Source of the DNA: Bacteroidota bacterium
Lineage (GTDB): Bacteria > Bacteroidota > Bacteroidia > Flavobacteriales > Weeksellaceae
Direction of reading: 5' to 3'
DNA: 28,050 nt
Assembly: GCA_023461035.1 (NCBI GenBank)
Contig: JAEWOD010000001.1
Location: forward strand, 1-28,050
Under the pieces are notes generated by a model. It worked only from the letters and a program-made list of their open reading frames with translations. It had not been told where the DNA came from and did no database searches. Shown piece by piece: positions 1-6,526 of this stretch. Both the position numbers and the translations under genes were made by a program. Position 1 is the first letter of the stretch. Every line of letters begins with the position of its first letter.

Positions 1-30
1 CGCTTTTTTTGTCATTTTTCAAACAAAGAA

Positions 31-62
31 AAAGTTTTATGAAACGCGTTTCATAAAACTTT
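31..62. repeat. 32-bp perfect palindrome
   Basis: Every base from 31 to 46 pairs with its partner from 62 back to 47; the centre is ACGCGT and there is no spacer. Symmetry stops at A30/C63. It could be a hairpin terminator for a gene ending left of the window, or the binding site of a dimeric regulator. A T-run follows only loosely (CTTTC), so neither reading is certain. Confidence 0.85.
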
Positions 63-80
63 CACTTATCCCCTTGTCAG

Positions 81-100
81 AAAGCCTTTCGAAAGGTTTT
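81..100. repeat. 20-bp near-perfect palindrome
   Basis: The core CCTTTCGAAAGG (85-96) is symmetric. Flanking A/T bases extend the pairing to 10 bp per arm, with one G-T pair (84/97). It sits about 20 bases after the 32-bp palindrome. It ends in TTTT, so it may act as a weak terminator, but there is almost no loop. Function is not known. Confidence 0.5.
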
Positions 101-160
101 ACCAACCATTTTTCAGTATTATGCCAAAGTTGAAAGAGCAGAAAAAATTAATATAAAACA

Positions 161-197
161 GAAAACCCTGCAAAGCCGAGGCTAAAACAGGGTTTTC
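161..197 (+). terminator. nested hairpin, likely terminator
   Basis: GAAAACCCTG (161-170) pairs perfectly with CAGGGTTTTC (188-197). The 17-base loop contains a second small stem, AGCC/GGCT. This is a plausible terminator for a gene left of the window. The T-run after the stem is poor, so orientation is uncertain. Confidence 0.5.
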
Positions 198-674
198 ACT
201 TTTCGAAACATTTGATATGAAAAAGGATTTCTCCGCTTTCAAACTACCTGTTATCAATTCTCCCCGAAGGAAGCGAATGCAGGTTGTTTCAAAAAATTTG
301 AGATTTACTCGTGCTATAAATAAAAGTTTTATGCTCGTCAAGATTTCCGTTTGGATATCAAACCGAAAGACCGCCGTAGCGAATCAGCCGGATGAAAGCT
401 CTCTTACCTATTTAAGTAAACTCTCATGCTCTTTTTTTAAATCCCATTTCTACTTCATAAGAAGTAAATCTGTTCATCGTTTGGAGCATTATTTGAAAGA
501 ACGTTAGTTCTACCAAAATGATTTTATAAATCCCTTAACAAGTAAGTAATCATTTTTCTTCTTTCTTATGAAAACATCGTCCGGAAGAATCATTTTGATA
601 TTTCAAAGTTAATATCCGAAATCAGTTTTTGCAAATAAAATTCATCTTACTTATTTACAATGCGTTAACATAGA
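198..674. other. no convincing gene; possible structured RNA
   Basis: I see no convincing protein gene in this 477-base stretch. Open frames exist on both strands (217-507 plus, 99-341 minus), but they lack a recognisable family, a -7 box, or sensible composition. Bases 330-450 are more GC-rich than their surroundings and hold small dyads: GTTTG/CAAAC at 349-363, and TACTTC/GAAGTA at 451-466 just after. A T-run at 432-438 follows. An inverted repeat CAAAATGATT/AATCATTTTG lies at 514-523 and 588-597. No known riboswitch or RNA family was recognised by eye (RNase P, tmRNA, SRP, FMN, cobalamin and TPP considered). Confidence 0.35.
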
Positions 675-694
675 TTTTCAACAATTGTTGAAAA
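675..694 (-). terminator. 20-bp palindrome after transketolase operon
   Basis: A 20-bp perfect palindrome with core CAACAATTGTTG lies 36 bases beyond the stop codon of the transketolase C-terminal gene. The position suits an operon end. It has no loop and only a short T-run, so an intrinsic terminator is likely but not proven. A smaller hairpin, ATGAC-TTAT-GTCAT, overlaps the stop codon itself (725-738). Confidence 0.45.
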
Positions 695-730
695 CTCATG
701 AAACTCTTTATCAATAGGACAAAACATGAC

Positions 731-1678
731 TTATGTCATCAGAAATTTGACCTTATGAACAATTGCTTCAGCATCCAAACCGTACTTTTTCATCAATTCG
801 GCAGGAGTTCCGCTTTCTCCAAAGGTATCATTGGTTCCCACAAATTGCTGTCTTGCGGGATAATGTTCGGTCAAAAGCCTTGCAACACTCTCGCCCAAAC
901 CTCCGTAAATATTGTGTTCCTCACAGGTTACGACTTTTCCGGTTTTACGGACAGAGCGCAAAATGATGTCTTCGTCCAATGGTTTAATCGTATGGATATT
1001 GATTACTTCTGCAGAAATTCCTTCTGCTTCCAGCTCGTTTGCAGCCAGCATAGCTTCCCACACCAAATGCCCTGTTGCTACTATTGTAACATCTGTTCCT
1101 TCCTGAATCATGATTCCTTTCCCGATTTGAAAATCCTGGTCAGCCGACGTAAATACCGGAACTGAAGGACGACCAAACCGCAGGTAAACCGGCCCTTCAT
1201 AATCTGCAATCGCAATCGTCGCCGCTTTCGTTTGGTTGTAATCACAAGGATTGATCACGACCATTCCCGGCAACATTTTCATCATTCCCAAATCTTCCAA
1301 AATCTGGTGGGTTGCTCCATCTTCGCCCAACGTTACTCCGGCATGAGAAGCACAGATTTTTACATTTTTACCTGAATAAGCAATTGATTGACGAATCTGG
1401 TCATAAACACGTCCGGTAGAGAAATTCGCAAAAGTTCCCGTAAAAGGAATTTTTCCGCCGATGGTCAGACCGGCAGCGATCCCCATCATATTGGCTTCTG
1501 CAATTCCGATTTGGAAAAAACGTTCGGGATTTTCCTTTTCAAAAACTTCCATCTTCAAAGAACCGGTCAAATCGGCACAAAGTGCCACCACATTGGGATT
1601 GGTTCTTCCTAATTCAGTTAGTCCGTCTCCGAATCCGCTTCGGGTATCTTTTTTCTCGGTGTATGTTACGTCAATCAT
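731..1678 (-). CDS. transketolase, C-terminal subunit
   Basis: This is the C-terminal half of a split transketolase (315 aa): the pyrimidine-binding domain plus the transketolase C-domain. With the N-terminal subunit it should transfer two-carbon ketol units in the non-oxidative pentose phosphate pathway, using thiamine diphosphate, in the cytosol. The motif IGIAEANM contains Glu61, the residue that activates the cofactor's aminopyrimidine ring in this family. SHAGVTLGEDGATHQ and the RFGRPSVP region are typical of the family. ATG at 1678 gives the expected start, MIDVTYTEKKDTR. Only one base separates it from the stop of the preceding gene, so translation is probably coupled. A DXS-like or generic two-subunit transketolase would look similar, but the matching N-half nearby settles the assignment. 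Confidence 0.93.
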   Translation of the reverse strand: MIDVTYTEKKDTRSGFGDGLTELGRTNPNVVALCADLTGSLKMEVFEKENPERFFQIGIAEANMMGIAAGLTIGGKIPFTGTFANFSTGRVYDQIRQSIAYSGKNVKICASHAGVTLGEDGATHQILEDLGMMKMLPGMVVINPCDYNQTKAATIAIADYEGPVYLRFGRPSVPVFTSADQDFQIGKGIMIQEGTDVTIVATGHLVWEAMLAANELEAEGISAEVINIHTIKPLDEDIILRSVRKTGKVVTCEEHNIYGGLGESVARLLTEHYPARQQFVGTNDTFGESGTPAELMKKYGLDAEAIVHKVKFLMT

Positions 1679-1679
1679 T

Positions 1680-3176
1680 TTAGTCTAAATTATTTAAGAA
1701 TTCATCCAAAAGCTCTCTGTCTTTTTTGGAAAATTTATCACGGTTGTTATTGAAATATAATTGTTCGGAACGGATGGCATCCAGCGTTCCTTTGTACCAA
1801 ACACTTGAACCTTCAAACTCGCCCAGATACATATCGCAGATTTGTCCTGAATAGTTTTGAGCATGTTTGGTCAATTCTCCATCTAAAAATTTAGGAATTA
1901 CCGTATCTATTTTTTTACAATAAGACGGCATCCCTTTCCAATAGCCGGAAGTTTCGCTGAGCGAAGTTACAGCAAAGTTAGAATCCTCAGGTTTCATCGG
2001 TTTATAAACAGACTCGTATTCCGGAACGTAAACATCCGTCGAATAGTCATAATCATCTGCGTAAGCCACGGCCTCTGCGGCGGCGGCAACTGCTGCATCT
2101 GCTGCATATACGGCTGCCTGAGCTGCCCTTTCGGCATCGGTCAAAGGTTTTGAAATTTGCATCGCTTCGATGTCTTTTTTCATGAAATCATAAAACATCT
2201 GCGCATCCTTTTTTGAAATCAATTCCGTTTTGGGCGCATTCTTTTTAAAACTTTTGATTTCTTTCAGGGCAAATGCTTTGTACTTTTCTTCGTCGCCTTT
2301 TTTCATGTAATAACTGTAATTACAAATTGACCCCATATAAGCACTCGCAACAGAAAAAGCATCGTCATTTTCAAATTTTAAATTATATAATTCTGAATAG
2401 TCACAAAATTTGGGCTGAGACATATAGTCTTCATAATAAGGCACCGCTTCCACCGTCGCCACAACTGTTGAATCAACGGCATAATCTGCTGTGTCGTATA
2501 ATTTGTCAATCGAATCTTGTTTCACTTTTTGCGCTACCAATTCTTTTTCCAAATTAAATTGAATCGTAGAATTTACCGGAGAAATAGATGTCAGAATAAT
2601 TCGTTCGTTTTCACCTCCTTCCGGTGAAGTTACAGCCAAAACCAAACCTTTGATTTGTTTTCCCTCTTGTTTTGGCAGGAGAAAAGAAACGTTGTCAATT
2701 TCATTGGTTTCATCTATACACAAAACAAAATCAGAGGGTTGCCGTTCATTTTCCAGCGTGGCAATCACTTCATAGTGGTTACAGGATTTTCCTAAAATGG
2801 TCAATGGCGTGCGTTCCATTTTTTTCAGCTCTACTTTATCATACAGTGTTTCCACTGTTTTTCCGTAACCGTAATATTCCAAATCGGGAATCACAAAATT
2901 ATTCTCCAAATCCAAATTCTGGATGCTGATCATTTGGTTTCCGTTTAGAAAAGAATATTCGGTTTTTCCGGACATATAAGTAGGGAAATTAACCAATGAA
3001 TTTTGAGTCTTTTCTGAGAATTTTTCTGGAATATAGTGTTTGGCAAATATCATATCTGTAAACGTTCCTTCCATTTTTGGAAAGGAATAATCCAACCGAT
3101 AAGAGAAATTATAGGAATTCTGAGCCATGGCTACTCCAAACAGCATCAGAAGCAGAATACTTGTTAATTTTTTCAT
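1680..3176 (-). CDS. secreted protein of unknown function between transketolase halves
   Basis: I do not recognise a named family for this 498-aa protein. It starts with a clear Sec signal peptide (about residues 1-18, ending VAMA before QNSY), so it is periplasmic or outer-membrane facing. Residues 20-210 are beta-rich and loosely recall GLPGLI-type Bacteroidota proteins, which is a weak resemblance only. Around 345-375 is an alanine-rich, low-complexity stretch followed by acidic and tyrosine-rich residues. The rest is helical and charged, with several cysteines (for example FCDYSELY, SICNYSYY, SYCKK, GQICDMY). The gene lies 12 bases after the transketolase N-half and 1 base before the C-half, on the same strand. 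It must therefore be co-transcribed with them, although its compartment differs. A role in transketolase function is not implied. Confidence 0.85.
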   Translation of the reverse strand: MKKLTSILLLMLFGVAMAQNSYNFSYRLDYSFPKMEGTFTDMIFAKHYIPEKFSEKTQNSLVNFPTYMSGKTEYSFLNGNQMISIQNLDLENNFVIPDLEYYGYGKTVETLYDKVELKKMERTPLTILGKSCNHYEVIATLENERQPSDFVLCIDETNEIDNVSFLLPKQEGKQIKGLVLAVTSPEGGENERIILTSISPVNSTIQFNLEKELVAQKVKQDSIDKLYDTADYAVDSTVVATVEAVPYYEDYMSQPKFCDYSELYNLKFENDDAFSVASAYMGSICNYSYYMKKGDEEKYKAFALKEIKSFKKNAPKTELISKKDAQMFYDFMKKDIEAMQISKPLTDAERAAQAAVYAADAAVAAAAEAVAYADDYDYSTDVYVPEYESVYKPMKPEDSNFAVTSLSETSGYWKGMPSYCKKIDTVIPKFLDGELTKHAQNYSGQICDMYLGEFEGSSVWYKGTLDAIRSEQLYFNNNRDKFSKKDRELLDEFLNNLD

Positions 3177-3188
3177 TTGATAATGGTT

Positions 3189-4034
3189 TTAATAGTCTTT
3201 AAGTTCCGTTTCCGGGTTTTGTTCCAGTGCTTTTTCCAATTGCTCATCATTGGGTGCTTTTCCGTGCCAGGCATGAGAACCCATCATGTAGTCCACACCA
3301 TTACCCATTTCGGTATGTAAAATTATCACAACAGGCTTTCCTTTTCCGGTTTCAGATTTTGCTTTTTCCAGAATGGCTATGACTTTTTCCAGATTGTTTC
3401 CTTCTTTTTCTTCCAGAACCAACCAACCAAAGGCTTCAAATTTGGCATGCAAATCACCCAAGTCCAATACATTTTTGGTGGAACCGTCAATCTGTTGACC
3501 ATTGTAATCAATGGTTGAAATGAGGTTATCCACTTTATGGGCAGCAGCATACATCAGCGCTTCCCAGATTTGTCCTTCTTGCAATTCGCCGTCGCCGTGA
3601 AGCGAATACACCAATTTATTGTCCTTGTTCAATTTTTTAGCAAGTGCGGCACCGATTGCGACAGACAAACCTTGTCCCAGAGATCCCGAAGCAACCCTTA
3701 CGCCCGGCAAACCTTCATGTGTAGTGGGATGCCCTTGCAAACGGGAATCCAGTTTACGGAAAGTACTTAATTCTTCCACCGGAAAAAATCCGAATCTTGC
3801 AAGCGTACTGTAAAAAACGGGCGAAATATGTCCGTTTGATAAAAAGAATAAATCCTCTCCGATTCCATCCATTTTGAAATCGGTCGAATAATCCATGATT
3901 TTTCCATACAAAGCGGTGAAAAATTCGGTACATCCAAGCGATCCGCCCGGATGACCACTGTTCACGGCATGAACCATACGCAAAATATCTCTTCGGGTTT
4001 GCTGAATGTGGGTTTCTAATTGTTCTAAAGTCAT
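3189..4034 (-). CDS. transketolase, N-terminal subunit
   Basis: This is the thiamine-diphosphate-binding N-terminal half of a split transketolase (281 aa; the single-chain enzyme is about 650 aa). NSGHPGGSLG (25-34) carries the His of the family's SGHPG motif. GDGELQEG (147-154) begins the GDG-N cofactor and metal motif, which runs on to DYNGQQIDG. SNGHISP and GSLGQGLS are also conserved. The start ATG at 4034 lies 17 bases after a TACTTTTG box, so this is the first gene of the operon. The operon continues through a secreted protein to the C-terminal half. The two halves should assemble in the cytosol. The total length of N plus C (596 aa) is slightly below the fused enzyme, as is usual for split forms. 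Confidence 0.93.
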   Translation of the reverse strand: MTLEQLETHIQQTRRDILRMVHAVNSGHPGGSLGCTEFFTALYGKIMDYSTDFKMDGIGEDLFFLSNGHISPVFYSTLARFGFFPVEELSTFRKLDSRLQGHPTTHEGLPGVRVASGSLGQGLSVAIGAALAKKLNKDNKLVYSLHGDGELQEGQIWEALMYAAAHKVDNLISTIDYNGQQIDGSTKNVLDLGDLHAKFEAFGWLVLEEKEGNNLEKVIAILEKAKSETGKGKPVVIILHTEMGNGVDYMMGSHAWHGKAPNDEQLEKALEQNPETELKDY

Positions 4035-4051
4035 TGAAATTTCTTTGTGTG

Positions 4052-4059
4052 CAAAAGTA
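4052..4059 (-). promoter_or_regulatory. Bacteroidota -7 box, transketolase operon
   Basis: On the minus strand this reads TACTTTTG, matching TAnnTTTG, and is followed by CACAC. It lies 17 bases upstream of the N-half start. A TTG lies upstream, but at 24 bases it is a little far for an ideal -33 element. Confidence 0.6.
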
Positions 4060-4133
4060 AGGTTTTGGTTTCAGAATCCTCTGCAAGAAATTATTTAATT
4101 ATAAAGAATCAACTATGATTTTTCAACATAATT

Positions 4134-5645
4134 TCATCCAAATAATTTTTTGAATCCGGACGGTAAAAAATTTAAAATATCAGAAGCGATTAAACTTTCC
4201 TGTCCGATTTGAGCTGCCGCTTCATCTCCACAAAATCCATGTAAAAACACACCAAATAAAGCCGCTTGCGCCGGCGGAAATCCTTTACCCAAATGTCCCG
4301 CAATGATTCCGGTCAACACATCCCCGCTTCCTGCCGTTGCCATGCCCGGATTTCCGGTGGAATTGAAATAAATCTGTCCGTCCGGTAAATAAACTTGTGT
4401 AAATGCTCCTTTTGAAACGATGATCAATTTATTTTTTTTGACAAATTCTTTCAGTTTATCAATCTTTTCAAAAGAATCTGCCCAACCTCCTATCAAACGC
4501 TCCAATTCCTTATCGTGCGGTGTTAAAACAGCATTATCAGGTAATTTTTTTACCAACTCCGGATTTTTGGCCAATAAATTTATACCGTCTGCATCAATGA
4601 TTATTTTTTTGTCTTTTATATACTTTTCATGGAGAAATTGTTCAAGAGCCAGCGCCGTTTTTTCATCTGTCCCTATTCCCGGACCAATGGCGATAGTGTC
4701 AAACCGGTCAACATCGGGGAAAGCCGTGATCTTATCTTCTGAAAAATCGGTCATGACCATGGCTTCAGGAAAAGAAGTTTGAATGATGGAATAGCCGCAT
4801 TTGGGAACATAAGCAGTGGCCAATCCTGCTCCCGAACGAAGTACGGATTTTGTAGTCAATAGTATTGCACCTATTTTACCATAACTTCCACCTATGGTCA
4901 GCACATTTCCAAATTCATATTTATGTGAAAATATAGTTCGTCCTTTATGAAAGAACGGAATTTGATCAAGAGAAAAATAATGAAATTCAGAATCCTGATT
5001 TTCTATGGATTCCCAATCCAGACTGATGTCCAGAATTTCAAATTGCGTGATGTGTTTTTCGTTTTCCGGTAGAAACAAAGCCAATTTTGGAGTTTGGAAA
5101 GTAAGTGTTACTTCTGATTGAACCACAGCATCTTCAGGAGAATTTAATTTGTCACAAAACAATCCGGATGGAACATCTATGGAGATCACTGAATTGGATG
5201 CATGGTTGATTTGATTGATAATAGGTATCCATTCCTTTTCTATTGGACGATTGAGTCCATATCCGAAAATCGCATCAACGATGATGGAATAAGGTGGAAA
5301 TTCCAATTTTGTTTCGGCATCATAAAATTCAACCGGAATTTTTGCTTCTTTTAAGCGTTTTTGATTGGTCAGGTTATCGAGCGAATAAGTATTATTTTTT
5401 TGGAGATAAACTTTTACCTGCGAATTTTCATTGACCAGCAAACGGGCTAATGCCAATCCGTCCCCGCCGTTGTTTCCCACTCCGCAGATGATGGTAAAAT
5501 GGTTTTTAGAAACATCCATGTGGTTTTTCAACCAATTCAATACGGCTGTTGCGGCGCGTTCCATCAGATTGATTAATTCCACATCCTGAATGGTGATGGT
5601 TTGGGTTTCTACTTCTTTTAACTGTTTAGGGGATAATATTTTCAT
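4134..5645 (-). CDS. nnrED: bifunctional NAD(P)HX epimerase / dehydratase
   Basis: This 503-aa fusion repairs hydrated NADH and NADPH. The N-terminal YjeF_N domain (about 1-215) epimerises the R and S forms of NAD(P)HX. It shows GVGNNGGDG (55-63) and VDAIFGYGL. The C-terminal carbohydrate-kinase-like domain (about 225-503) dehydrates S-NAD(P)HX using ADP or ATP. It has GGSYGKIGA, GPGIGTDEKTA and NPGMATAGSGDVLTG (432-446), with Asp442 the expected catalytic base. The length fits the usual 490-510 aa of the fused enzyme. The start at ATG 5645 gives MKILSPKQLKEVE, typical of the family. The promoter is unclear: an imperfect TACTTTTA lies 5-12 bases upstream. The gene stands alone between the transketolase operon and a terminator. 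Family assignment is secure; the symbol combines nnrE and nnrD. Confidence 0.93.
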   Translation of the reverse strand: MKILSPKQLKEVETQTITIQDVELINLMERAATAVLNWLKNHMDVSKNHFTIICGVGNNGGDGLALARLLVNENSQVKVYLQKNNTYSLDNLTNQKRLKEAKIPVEFYDAETKLEFPPYSIIVDAIFGYGLNRPIEKEWIPIINQINHASNSVISIDVPSGLFCDKLNSPEDAVVQSEVTLTFQTPKLALFLPENEKHITQFEILDISLDWESIENQDSEFHYFSLDQIPFFHKGRTIFSHKYEFGNVLTIGGSYGKIGAILLTTKSVLRSGAGLATAYVPKCGYSIIQTSFPEAMVMTDFSEDKITAFPDVDRFDTIAIGPGIGTDEKTALALEQFLHEKYIKDKKIIIDADGINLLAKNPELVKKLPDNAVLTPHDKELERLIGGWADSFEKIDKLKEFVKKNKLIIVSKGAFTQVYLPDGQIYFNSTGNPGMATAGSGDVLTGIIAGHLGKGFPPAQAALFGVFLHGFCGDEAAAQIGQESLIASDILNFLPSGFKKLFG

Positions 5646-5673
5646 GGATTAAAAGTAATAAATTTGCACAAAA

Positions 5674-5698
5674 AAACCGGCAAATTATCTGCCGGTTT
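5674..5698 (-). terminator. rho-independent terminator of lipoprotein gene
   Basis: AAACCGGCA (5674-5682) pairs perfectly with TGCCGGTTT (5690-5698) around a 7-base loop. On the minus strand the stem ends in a run of seven T. It lies 22 bases after the stop of the lipocalin-like gene and separates that gene from nnrED. Confidence 0.85.
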
Positions 5699-5720
5699 AT
5701 CTTTCAAAAAATTTTATATT

Positions 5721-6143
5721 TTAATTTGTCTTGGTAAACGTGAAAACAAAATCAACATTGTTATACGTTTCGGTAATCTTAAATTTGGATTCATTGATAA
5801 ATTCTAAATCATAATTTTTAGTCGTACCATTGATAGTAGTTGACAAATTATTTCCTGATTTTGTATAAGTCCCAATCAAAGGGCTGTTCTCGGTTTCCAC
5901 ACAAACTCCGTTTTCGTCTTCTTCAAATTGCTCCTGAATTAAAGTCCCGTCCGGTTTAAACTGACGCATTCCTTCAATTGAACAGTCTTCAACTGATGTT
6001 CCGCCTACGGTATAATTCGTAATTTCCCATTTTCCAACTACAGTATAATTAGGTCCACCACCATTATCATCATCCGAGCTACAAGAAATCATCCCTACGC
6101 CCATGGTCAAAGCCAACATCATTGCAAATACTTTTTTCATCAT
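5721..6143 (-). CDS. lipocalin-like surface lipoprotein
   Basis: This 140-aa protein begins with a lipoprotein signal: a hydrophobic stretch, then GMISC, with the lipidated cysteine near residue 21. SSDDDNGGG follows directly. An acidic SDDD-type run after the cysteine is the lipoprotein export signal described in Flavobacteriia, so surface exposure is likely. The mature part (YTVVGKWEITNYTVGG ... MRQFKPDGTLIQEQF ... KFKITETYNNVDF) has the alternating pattern of the Bacteroidota lipocalin-like (DUF4923/DUF5004-style) beta-barrels, whose ligand is unknown. ATG at 6143 and ATG at 6140 are both possible starts; the choice changes one residue. No TAnnTTTG box is visible upstream. A terminator follows at 5674-5698, so it is probably a single-gene transcript. 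Confidence 0.85.
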   Translation of the reverse strand: MMKKVFAMMLALTMGVGMISCSSDDDNGGGPNYTVVGKWEITNYTVGGTSVEDCSIEGMRQFKPDGTLIQEQFEEDENGVCVETENSPLIGTYTKSGNNLSTTINGTTKNYDLEFINESKFKITETYNNVDFVFTFTKTN

Positions 6144-6214
6144 TATTTTTAGTTTTAAGTTTATTTAACGTAAAAATCTTTTAAAAATTTTATTTCCCGT
6201 CTGTTTCCCGTTTA

Positions 6215-6454
6215 TCAAAGTTCATACCACTCGCCTCTGTGGGGTCGAAGTGCATCCCTCACAGAAATCATTTCCGATTCATTTACGACCAAATAAGCCA
6301 CCGAGTACATATCCGAGAGCACCTCAACTCCCGTAATTTCATTTTGCAAACTTTCTTTTCGGATAAATTCTTTCAGATGAATTTCATGATGTTCTGCGGT
6401 TTTTTGAGCATCAGAACCTCTGAAATCCCAAATGAGTTTTAACTTTTTTTCCAT
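6215..6454 (-). CDS. small conserved cytosolic protein
   Basis: This 79-aa acidic protein has no signal peptide or membrane segment. I recognise the style of a small protein often seen in Flavobacteriia (start MEKKLKLIWDFRG, end RPHRGEWYEL), but no function is known to me. The central part (ITGVEVLSDMYSVAYLVVNESEMISVRDAL) suggests an alpha-beta fold. It is divergent from uvrA, 72 bases away start to start. A TACTTTTG box lies on its strand at 6466-6459, only 4 bases before the ATG. A transcript from that box would be essentially leaderless. A role in DNA repair cannot be inferred from the neighbour alone. Confidence 0.75.
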   Translation of the reverse strand: MEKKLKLIWDFRGSDAQKTAEHHEIHLKEFIRKESLQNEITGVEVLSDMYSVAYLVVNESEMISVRDALRPHRGEWYEL

Positions 6455-6509
6455 TTGTCAAAAGTAAAAAATACTTTTTTTCTTATTCAGAATTCCTCTT
6501 TGCTTTTTG

Positions 6510-6517
6510 TACCTTTG
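6510..6517 (+). promoter_or_regulatory. -7 box of uvrA; decides its start
   Basis: TACCTTTG followed by CAC is a strong -7 box. It lies 9 bases upstream of the ATG at 6527, so the leader is only a few bases long. A TTG start at 6455, further upstream in the same frame, would place the promoter inside the gene. It is therefore rejected. No good -33 TTG is visible. Confidence 0.65.
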
Positions 6518-6526
6518 CACGTTCAA

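Noticed and set aside
217..507. 96-codon open frame on the plus strand
   Set aside because: It is rich in Lys, Arg and Ser, has no family resemblance, no -7 box and no good ribosome-binding site, and overlaps an equally open frame on the other strand.
698..1165. 155-codon plus-strand frame across the transketolase C-half
   Set aside because: It is a shadow of the well-supported minus-strand transketolase gene.
6455..6526. TTG start extending UvrA by 24 residues
   Set aside because: The extension contains the likely promoter box, is unlike UvrA N-termini, and begins at the base next to the divergent gene's start.
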